Assembly (NCBI GenBank): GCA_019693395.1
Contig: JAAMXP010002978.1
Span: 1-18,410, forward strand
Direction: 5' to 3'
Source: Ettlia oleoabundans
Lineage: Eukaryota > Chlorophyta > Chlorophyceae > Chlamydomonadales
Length of the DNA stretch: 18,410 nt
Below are positions 1-9,016 of the stretch, in pieces (the stretch's first letter is position 1; each line of letters opens with the position of its first letter). Below the pieces are notes generated by a model. The model was not told where the DNA came from, searched no databases, and was given only the letters and a program-made list of their open reading frames with translations. Made by a program: the position numbers and the translations under genes.

Positions 1-3000
1 TGGGGGGGGAGGGTATATACGACTATGCAGTACATGTTGCGCTTTTTGGCGATCCGACCCTGCTCCGGACAGGCTACAGGTCTTGGCTGGCTGCTGCAAG
101 TACGGCCAGATGAGACAGCCAGCCATGTAGCCCACCTGACGCGGGCCTGTGGCGCATGCACAAACGGCAGCGCCAGCAGGGTGCCCCCAAGCTGCTGCAC
201 CCCGGCTGCTCGGTGCAGCGTGACACCCAGTTGCTCCAGGCCAAGCTCGTAGCTGCCTGACAGCAGACGGCCACGAACATTGGAAGCCTCCACCTGTGGT
301 CACCGTAGCAAAACCCTTACGTTACGGATATGCAAACAGCAGCAGCAGCCGCAAGGGATCAACGGGTACCAGTCCAAGTGACTGACTGAAGAATACACCC
401 GTGCTGCAGCTAATTTAGTGAGACGAGCTGTTAACAGCAGCGATGTATAAAAACGACGACAACAGTGATTTCAAAAGCTATCAACACTCAAAACCACAAT
501 TCCCATGTGTGGTCTCCAGAACAGAGACGGTTCATCATGCACTGCCACCACACAGCGCTGCCCACCTCCATTCGCTCGCTGGTGTCGTTGATGTTTGGCA
601 CCGCACGGCCGCCGAGGGTTAGCCCAAACGTGGACACAGACAGATCCACACGCCCGCGCCACATGTAGCTGTGGGGAGTAAGGTGGGAGTTGCGCAGGCA
701 GGCAGAACACGACCAAGTGGGCAGGCAGGCAGGCAGGTGGGTGGGGCGTGCTGGGGAGGTAGCAAGAAGCCTGGGCTGCTGGCACTGCCCGACTTCCCAC
801 GCCTGCACATAGGCCCGCACATGAGCCTGCGACTGCCGCCCCCTCTTCCACGCTAGCTCTATTTGCTCTTGTAATGTTCCCTGCCCTCCGTTACCCACAC
901 CGCAGTGCTAACCCAGCCCAAATGCCATGCCCACTCACCGCATGTCATCCCACCACGGGATATGCGGAGGCCGAGCCACACTCCTGTCTGGGTCGCTGGG
1001 GCTCAGCCGCTTGCCCGCCAGGCCCAGCAGCGCCATTGTGGGGTCCAGCCCCTGCAACAGGCAGGCAAGTTGGCAGCGAGGCAAGCAAAGGCAGTATGGT
1101 ATGGGGCACAACAGATGGAGATGGCTCGAATTGGTCTGCCGTGGGTATCCACTTGATGCCAGCAGAAGGGCACATCAGTGGCAATGCGCAGCTTGCACGA
1201 GGAGATTGCATGTCTACCCAGCCCCTGCACCTTTGTAGGGCTTTTGATTGTTGATGGCTGCCCCACTCTACCAACCTGGGAGTGGCACACTGTCAGCACC
1301 CCAGCCTCCAGCCTTAAATCCGTGTAAAACTTGAAGGGTGGTCTGCAGAATGCGGTGGTTTCATGGGCAGGACGGAGAGTGGCAAGCTTGGGTGCACAAG
1401 CAGCAGCCTAGGAAACAGGGGTCAACACGGTAGAAAGCAGCCAGACCCGAAAGTTGGGAAACAAGCCAGGCACAAGAGCTCCCTGCCATGAGGCGCACCT
1501 GCACCCCTTGACGGTGACAGGGATGGCCACGCAGCGATAAGCCCCAACAGGCAGCTGCCTCTGCAGACAAAGTGGAAGCAGAGACCTTGCAACTTTCATT
1601 CACAACCAGAGGGCCCACTTGTAGGAAAGCATTGAGCTGCCCATGCCGCACAGCCCCCGCGCGCGCTCGGGCCCGCCACCCCCCCCCAACACACACGCGC
1701 TTTCAGCTTGCCTGGCGTGTCTGGGGCGGCGCAGTGGCCTGGCGTGCAACGCTAGCCGTGCCGCTCAACAGCACGCTGCTTGCTGCCACAAACGGCCGGG
1801 TGGTGCCAGCAAGGCGCATGACAAAATCTTCTAATGCTACGTGAGCATGCAGCTTCAGCATCTGCGAGAAGAAAATGGCCATGCGCACGCTGAGGACCAC
1901 ATGTGTCTTTGTGTTTCACTTAAGACCCCAAACACATGCCAAATGCATGCAGAAAGGCGACGGGCGGCCAGGACTGTGTGAGGGTTGACATAATCAACCT
2001 CTCTACACTGCAGAAACATACTTGAAGACGCAAAGAGAGCAGGCGCACTGCTGGGCAGCCTTGCTGCGATGATGCGCACCTTTGCCATAGGAACATTTTC
2101 GGAAGCGGCATCCAACGCTGCTATCTGCTGCCGTACTGTCGCCCTTGCCTCCTCACTGCCGCAGCACAGCACCACCAGCCCCTGCAGCCGCCTGCAGCTA
2201 ATCATCATTAAATCGTGGCCTGGTGGGGCACGCAAGGTGCCGCTGCTGCCACCCTCGCTGTCTGGTGTTCCACCGCCATGTGCTGCTGACTCAGCACCCG
2301 TCTCAATCTGTTTCGCTTCCACCTGCAACTGCTCTTGCACCTGCTGTGTGGCTTGCTGTTGCTGCAAGTCTGTCTGCTGCAACTTGCTGCGATAGAGCAT
2401 CAGCAAGCTTTGCAACAGGCCGTCCCAGGCTTGCTGGCTCGCAGCTGCCACCGTTTCAAACGCGCTTTCCACCATACCCGCGTGCAGCGGGCTCGCAGTA
2501 TCAGCAGGCTGCACAGGGGCATGTGGTGGGAACAACACGGAATGCCTTCTTCAGATGCCCGCTGGCTTGATCAATCACTCCAAACCAGTCCAGAGCTCAT
2601 CTGTGGCAGGTACTTGCAGGGCCAGGCAATGCCATGCAGCAAAGCAAAGCGCCCAACCACCTGAACCGCCGCCGCCACTTCGCCCCACAGGTGCTGCTGT
2701 ACCGCCATCTGCTGCAACAGAGGGCCCCGCGACGCCATCCACGCCTGCACACTTACCAAAAGAAATGCACAACTGAGCGAGATGCCCGCATGCAATGTGC
2801 TTGTTGAAGGCACATGCTCCTGCTCCCAACAATATATCAATCATGATGCATTTCCGCAACCAGCCCCTGCAGTCAGCCAGCAGGCCCTCCTGTGCGGGCC
2901 ACCCCCCCTTACCAACCAGTGGAAGGCCGTCATGAACCAAAGCTACCATGCCTCCAGCTTTGGTTCCTGACGGCCAAAGATACCATGCCTCCAACAAGCA

Positions 3001-6000
3001 CACATGAGAGCTGCACATGCCTGTGTCCACTCTGCCTAGCGCCGCTCACCTCCATGGGGTGATGCTCAAATCGCAGGGCCGCCTCCTCTGCTACCATGTT
3101 GATCTGCATGGGGAAGAGCTTGGGGCCCTGCCCCTTCTTCGAGCCAGCCCCCGCACTGCCGCTGCGCCCCTCATTGCCGCTTTCATCCTGCCTGCCACCA
3201 CCGCCAGGCAGGTCAGCAGCAGCGCTTTTTTGGGAAGCGGAGCGCAATCGATGTCCAAGCTGTTTAAAGTGATACAGGTGATGCTGCATGGCCTGCGGTC
3301 GGCAAAGGCAACACAGTCGGTGGATGTCACAGCTGGCAGGCAGATTTTCAGGCAGGGTCAGGGCAACTCACGCCCAACAAGCACCATTAAGCGGCGGCAG
3401 GCGGCACCACTACGGCAGCTTGTTATGCGGCAACATGCGGGGCAGACCAAGTGTGCCGCAACAGGCTGTACCCTGTACCTGTCCCGCAGCTCACCGTTTC
3501 CAGGGCCTTGAAGTACAGCTCTGCGTACCGCTCCGTGGGGCCCGGCTCACCATCATGTGGCACCACCAACTCAGCACCACTGCAAGCAGAAATCAGAAAG
3601 GTTGCTGGTCAAGTCTAATCTGGAAAAGTTGTTACTACTAGCGGCACTCAAACAAAATGTTGGTCGGATTTCCTAGGCATGTGCCAGTGGACCTCTCTGA
3701 AAGAGGCAAGGGAGACCAAGTAGCAGGTCTAAAGTAGTGGCCTGAAGCCGGCCTGCCATGCACTGCTTACAGGCTGGAATGCGGGCCCCAAGCTGCATTT
3801 CAAGCGCTGCAGTGGTTGGGCGCTGGCAGCCAGCAGCGCAAAAGGACAGAATGAAACCCCTACCCGAGCTGCACGTCCAATGTGCTGGCAGGTCCAACAC
3901 CCAAGGCAGCAGCAGTCGCTGCATCCCTAACATGCCCAGTAGCATCCTGCGCCGATGCCGCACCAGATGGTGCCACGGCAGCATCAGCATCCAGCCAGGC
4001 TTCCAGCCTTGCACGGTGGTAGGCTTCATAGCTGCTGTTGCTGCTGTGGGTGTCTGACTGCTGTGTCAGCTCCTGTGCCTCGCTAGCCTGACTTGCGACA
4101 CCGGTGGTGCGGGCTGACATATTGGGATTGCCGTCTGCTGCTGCAAACCATGGCAGGGGCACCGCCACAAGTCTGCCCCGCTTGGTTGTTTGGGCGGGGT
4201 CCGGCAACCGCAGAGTAGCTGCCAGCTTGCACCACCTCAGCACGGGCGTCCCGTCCATGCTGAGCACAGCGCCCGCTGTGGCCACGCTGTGCTGGCACAA
4301 CTGCTGTGCCCCAACCGTAGCGTGCACAGCGGCGACTTCGAGCGCCATGTCGCGCCCACGGCCGGGTGCATACAGCGGCTGATCCAGCCGCAGCTGCCCC
4401 AAAGTGACGCTTAGCGGCAATCTCTGCCGCCCCTTCATATGTGACTCAGGCTCCCGCCGACTGCTGCCGCGTGAGCCAAAGGGCACTGCCGCCAGCAGTG
4501 GTGTCAGCTGCTGTGCGGCGCTGTCTGCGACTGCTGCCAGGCACAGCAGACCGTCGGCGTCCGCACAGGCGGAAAGCGAACCCATTTCCAGCTGCATACT
4601 CCCAATGCTGTTGTTGCTGTCATCACCAGCGTGCGTGCGGCTGCCATTATCTGCTGACGCAACAGGCCCGGATGCTGCTGCCTCCACAACTGCCGCAGTT
4701 GGGAGCTTTCTGAGGGCAGCACGGTCCAGGGTGAGCAGACACACCTTGGCTTGCTCTGCAGGAACACAGCAAACGGGGAACATGGCATAATGCGAGTAAT
4801 TTGTGCTCACAGACTGTGGCTAGGCCAAGCATACCAGCAGCGCTGCGCTGAGCCAGCTTTGCTGAGCAGTCACCAGTTTGGGGTGCAGACTTGACAACAT
4901 GATAGATGCTTCTGGCTGCAGCCACTTGCCTTTCAGGGCGGTGGTGCTGCTGGGGAAGCGCTGAGAGAGCGGGCCATCGCAATACAGCAGGGAGCAACCC
5001 TCCACGGAGCTGCCACCAAGGCCGCCAGCCACCGTGCCGCTCACACTGCTGGACATCACGGCACAAGCTGCTGGCAACAGCTGCAGCTGACCGCCGGCTG
5101 AATGCTCAGACGGAACGGCAACCGTCGTGGGAAGCAGGAGGAGGGTGTCACTGCAGGAGAAGGCAAGGCGTGGGGCTGACAGTCGTCGCCGCTGCCGCCC
5201 CTTGCCTGCTGCGACTGCTGCCACCGCAGCCTGGGAACCCTCTGCCGCAGAACTCCCGCCATCAGCAGCTCCCGCAGTCTTACATGCAGGCAGCAAGCTC
5301 ATCACCACGCTGGCAACGTGTGCCAGCTGCTGCTGCTGCAACAGCAGGTGCACGCCGACGGTGGTGGCATCTACTGCTATGCCTCCTTGCTGCCCCACCT
5401 GCTGCTGGGTCGTTTCCTGCTGTTGCTGCGGCTCAAGCGCGGCTGACTGCTCCACTTGCACCCGCAGCAGCTCCGCAGCCAGCATCTGTGGTGGTGTCAG
5501 GAACTGCGATGCGCTCTGCTGGCCAGCCACACTGGCACTAGTTGCTGCCGCGGCATGCATCTCGATCCCAACCGCCTCAAAGCTGCCTGATATGCCCCCA
5601 GTGCTGCTGCTACTCCCACCGCCGATGCCCCCACCACGCACATTGAGTCGGCAGGAAGCCAGGCCGCTGCTCCAGCAACAGCGGCCCTCAGCATCAGAAA
5701 ACAGCAGCCTGCTGCCATCTCCCAAGCTCACACTGCCTTGCCAGGCTGCTAGCAGCGGTTGTGCGGCAGCAGAGCGGCTGCGTGGCTGCAGCATTTGGGG
5801 CCCCTCGCCAGTATTGATGCCCGGGGCTGCTTCTGAGCTAGCTGGACGCGAGCTGCTCCTTGCTGCTTGCGCTGACGGCGCTTGCGCTGGCGATAGTGTT
5901 TGCGACCGAGCCGCCAAGAACACAGTCGCAGCGTGCCGCAGTTGCTGAGTCAGAGGCGGCACGGCGGGGTGGCATATGTCTGTGTGGAGGGCACCTATGC

Positions 6001-8129
6001 TGACCTTGCTGGCCAGTGATAGCCGGCTCAGGTCCTGCTGCTGCTGTTCTGCCTGCTGCTGCTGCTGTGACGAGGCAGTGCCGGCTGCATCCCGGCAAAG
6101 CTCCAACGACCACTCAGCTGCGCCGCTGCGCATTGCCACGGCAGGAGGTGGCAGCTGCTGCTGCCTTGTGCTATTGCTGCAACTCGCCGCCCCCAGGCTG
6201 GCAGACAGCCTCTGCCACCCTGCTGAGACGCTTACGAGAGTTCCCAAACCAGGGCCCCCACTGCCGCTGCTGCCACCATCACTTTCTGGGTCTGCCCCCT
6301 TCACCAGACGACAGCTGACTTGCTGCAGGCACAAGCCTGCTTGAAGCGGCAGAGCCTTGCCACCGGAGGTGCCGCTGCAACTCTCCGTGGCCAGGTTGCA
6401 GCTGGAAATGGCAGCCTCCACCTCTCGAGGCATCAACGCCAACAGAACAGGCAGTCGCTGCCGCTTGTCCTGCTGTATGGGATCTTCGACAGCCTGCAGC
6501 TTGGAGGCAGAGGGCTGTCGTCGTGCCCGCTTCGCTGCCGCTGCTGCATGCTGGCGCTCCAGCCAGACCAGGAGTTGTTTGCTGACGACTAAGCTCAGCG
6601 CTCCAAGCTGCAGCGACACAGCCTGCAAGCTGTTGCCGTCAGCCGCTGCTGCATTGATATATGAGGGCGCAGCAGGCGCTTGACCCAGCTGAAAGTGTTG
6701 CAAGCTGAAGCTGCCATCGTGCCGATGCTCCAGTAGCAGACGATCCAGCTGGACGAAAGGTACAGCCCCGTCCCCTTGATATTGTTCTGCGGCAGTACTG
6801 CCAGCCTGGGGACCGGCTGCAGAATCCCCTCGGCCCCAGCCACCATGCAAGGCTGCCGCCAGACGACAGGGGCTGGCCTCCCGGCTGCCGCTGCCGCCGG
6901 GACTTGCGGCACCGCTGAGAGAGGCAGGAAGCAGGGCAGCGGAGAGCCCCTCCAACAACAGCTGCTGCGCAGAATGTAAGGTAAGGGATGCATGCTGAAG
7001 GCTCAGGTGCACACCTCGCTCCTGCACACATCGTAGCAGCCACCAGGCAGATATCCTATATACACGTACTGAAGGCAGAGATCGAAATTTGCAAAGCCAC
7101 AAGCCCAAGCACATGTTCGTCCATGTGTACCTAACTTGCGAGGGCATACACAGGTGAAATGCATGAGACTTAATTCCTCCATAATTCAACAGGCTGAGCA
7201 CCAACCTCATCTTGTACTGTGAGCTCAGACAGCTGCAGCGGCAGATGGCCCAGCACCCAGAGCGGTGGCCCTGCTGCGCGGCGCCTGCCAGTGCCACCAC
7301 TGCCTGCATGTGCCCCATTTGCACCTTGTCCGCCTGCAGCTGAGCCTGGCACACCATGGGTACCAGACTGCTGCACCTCTGCCGCCGCCTCTGGCCCTGG
7401 CGAGAGCGGCTCTGAGTGTGGCGACGCCAACGTCAGGCTGACACCTTGCAGCCGCAGTGGCACCAGCAACTGCCCCGTCATCAGTGCTTGCCACAGGCTG
7501 GCAACTGTGTCTGCCTGAGGAATTGCCCCGCTGCTATTGCCACCGCTGGTGCTGCTGCCGTTGCCGCCGCCTTTGGTTGCCAGGCCAAATGAGAGGCGCC
7601 TGACTCGCATCTCACGCACTGGTCCCTGCGTAAGCAGGTTGCAGCAACTAATTGGCTGAGCTTTGACGTGCCGCCAACCTGCACGCTCGCCTCAACTTGC
7701 ACGCAACATGTGCGCAATTATCATGCACAGCAGCAAGCGGGTGCATGGGGCAGCATGTTGCAGCTGTTCTCATCCAATGAGTGTATTGTCCAAGCTCACC
7801 ACATGGAGCACCAAGCGAAGGTCTGCCAGGCCCGCAAAAAAGAATTGCCCCACTGACAGGCGGAATGCGCGGCCGTGCGCAAATCGGCTGACGGCGAAAC
7901 CAAGCAGCCTGCGATGTATGAACATGAAACCAGGTTGCCAGGAGGACCATTTGTACACAACATGCAGCGAATAGCCATTATCAACAGTAAGCTGAAACGA
8001 CCAGCAGGCGAAGCCTGCAGCGCCTTGACGCCACAGCGGCAGAAAGCCACCGTCGCGCACTCACCGCTTCCAGCAGGCGGCTGCAGCCAGAAGGGCTGCC
8101 AACAAGAAGAGCACAGGAAGGACGCCCAT
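1..8129 (-). CDS. BLTP2: Bridge-like lipid transfer protein, SABRE/KIP/Hobbit/FMP27 (BLTP2) family, N-terminal part
   Basis: Sixteen minus-strand exons: 8129-8065, 7908-7800, 7625-7206, 7021-4835, 4753-3864, 3579-3495, 3292-3050, 2744-2661, 2508-2080, 1861-1712, 1560-1499, 1342-1276, 1051-939, 668-566, 293-136, and 73 to beyond the left edge. The protein opens with a hydrophobic anchor (MGVLPVLFLLAALLAAAACW) and then a SABRE-like stretch, LLGFAVSRFAHGRAFRLSVG. Family marks follow: RFEHHPMEAWM across the 3050/2744 junction (residues about 1325-1335), PPFKFYTDLRLE (about 1576-1587), and IPWWDDMRYMWRGR (about 1628-1641), which matches the GFWDK block of FMP27. Known members are long beta-groove proteins that move bulk lipid at ER-plasma membrane contacts; that role is inferred here. 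Exon 4 is 729 codons, rich in Gln, Ser, Ala and Gly, and inflates the distance to the GFWDK block. Weak junctions: the exon 3 donor (7205 or 7217), the exon 4/5 join, the 62-nt intron before the edge exon (TAG acceptor), and a GC donor after exon 10. The C-terminal Apt1-type region lies outside the window. Confidence 0.86.
695..737. repeat. GCAG simple repeats in an intron
   Basis: Short GCAG tetranucleotide runs occur around 694-705 and 721-737. On the sense strand they read CTGC/CCTG and supply pyrimidine-rich sequence upstream of the acceptor of the exon 668-566 of the lipid-transfer gene. Confidence 0.7.
1561..1711 (-). other. GC-AG intron in the lipid-transfer gene
   Basis: The exon ends CGCCAG and the intron begins GCAAGC at 1711; the acceptor is TTGTCTGCAG ending at 1561. 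Reading on through the donor reaches an in-frame TGA two codons later. Joining the flanking exons keeps phase 0 and gives VARQATAPPQ...LPVGAYRCVAI, which follows the order of conserved blocks in SABRE-type proteins. No GT donor that keeps the conserved end of the exon was seen. Confidence 0.75.
2925..2993. repeat. Intronic hairpin overlapping a direct repeat
   Basis: GGCCGTCA (2925-2932), one mismatch, then GAACCAAAGCT (2934-2944), an 11-nt loop, AGCTTTGGTTC (2956-2966), one base, then TGACGGCC (2968-2975): a 20-position stem with one mismatch. Overlapping it, the 20-mer at 2937-2956 recurs at 2974-2993 with one difference. It lies within the lipid-transfer gene intron between exons 3292-3050 and 2744-2661. 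Confidence 0.9.
3771..3822 (-). other. Possible frame-breaking cassette (poison) exon in the lipid-transfer gene
   Basis: Inside the intron 3863-3580, the minus strand has an acceptor-like CTGGCTGCCAG ending at 3823 and a strong donor CCT|GTAAGC at 3770, bounding 52 nt with no in-frame stop in the incoming phase. The direct join of 3864 to 3579 is in phase and reads LDVQLGGAELVVPHD, so it is taken as the normal product. Including the 52 nt shifts frame and gives TGA at the third codon of the next exon. Confidence 0.3.
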
Positions 8130-9016
8130 GGGCAGCCACGACAAGCGGTTTAGGTGAGCGGCCCTGCTAGCCTGGGCCGGGATGTTATTTTCTTCCATTC
8201 ATAGACACTCCACTGAGTATTTTTCTACAAAAGCGCCGCCCGAGAGCATATCCCTCCCCACAGGCCTCAAAGCACCGATCACTCGGCGTGCACCGTCTTC
8301 CAGCTTGAGAACATGCAGCGCGGTGCACAAGGCAGAAACATTGGAAGACAACTACAAGAATACAAATCCGACTGTGCTGTCTGTCAGGCTTGCTGCTTTT
8401 GTCCCGCCGCCAGGCTGGCAGGCGCTGCCGCCACTCGTGAAGCGGCTGTAACGGACTTTGTGCGGCACCAAGCCGGCGCCCCCGGCTGATTCCAGCAGCC
8501 GTCGACAGTTTCTGAGTGGGAGAGTGCCCAGTTGTAAGCCAGAAACCATGTTCTTCTGTGCCCCTTACCAATGCCGCAATCGAAAGTGAGCATGGCTCGT
8601 GGCGGCAGTGGGCTGACCTCCTGAAGAAGGATTTCTGCAGCCACATCTGCACTTTGGTCAAGCCAATGATAGTTTACTTTGTTGACTACTTGAATGCGTG
8701 ATGCATTATGTAGGACAAAGGGGAAGACGGACAGGGAATGGCACCAGCAATGAGCACAATATATGTCTAACATGGGCGTGAACAAAATTGGAAGCAAAGA
8801 TAGTGAATATAATGTCAATGTGCTACATGCGCGTATGTATGCAGAGCCAAGCGGACGTGGAGGGGAGCAGCGGCGGGAAGAGGGGGGGGGGGGCCGGGGC
8901 GGGGCGGGGGGCGGCTGGCGCACGGGGGCAAAACAGCCAGTGTGTGCAGCACCTTCAGTTAGGAACGCATTGGCAAAAGCATGCACATTAGAGGGCCTGC
9001 ATGCCAAAGCGCCGGT
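8130..9016. other. Intergenic region between PURU 3' end and lipid-transfer gene 5' end
   Basis: Both flanking genes are on the minus strand, so this stretch should hold the PURU 3' UTR (right) and the promoter and 5' UTR of the lipid-transfer gene (left). Short open frames here show no conserved motifs or phased splice sites. No TGTAA on the minus strand and no clear TATA box were found. The one notable element is the G-tract cluster at 8882-8911. Confidence 0.6.
8882..8911 (+). other. G-tract cluster in the intergenic region
   Basis: Twelve consecutive G, then CC, then tracts of four, four and six G separated by single C. The cluster lies 106-135 nt beyond the PURU stop codon, in its 3' flank or the upstream flank of the lipid-transfer gene, and is C-rich in the sense of both genes. 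It fits the G-quadruplex pattern on the plus strand. Confidence 0.8.

Noticed and set aside
441..455. TATA-box-like GATGTATAAAAACG on the plus strand
   Set aside because: It lies inside an intron of the lipid-transfer gene and no credible plus-strand gene follows.
3017..3511. Plus-strand open frame of 164 codons
   Set aside because: It is antisense to two real exons (3579-3495 and 3292-3050) that hold conserved family motifs in the minus frame, so it is a shadow.
3771..3822. Treating this 52-nt segment as a constitutive exon
   Set aside because: Including it puts the next exon, whose frame is fixed by VVPHDGEPGPTERYAELYF and the following exon, out of phase. It is kept only as a possible cassette.
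5127..5948. Plus-strand open frame of 273 codons, with another of 211 codons at 4906-5541
   Set aside because: They lie antisense to the large exon of the lipid-transfer gene and are made of Cys, Ala and Ser from CTG/GCA-rich complement. They carry no recognisable motif and no splice context.
8384..9007. Minus-strand open frame of 207 codons between PURU and the lipid-transfer gene
   Set aside because: It begins just beyond the PURU stop, runs through the G-tract as a Pro-rich stretch, and shows no family motif or phased junctions.
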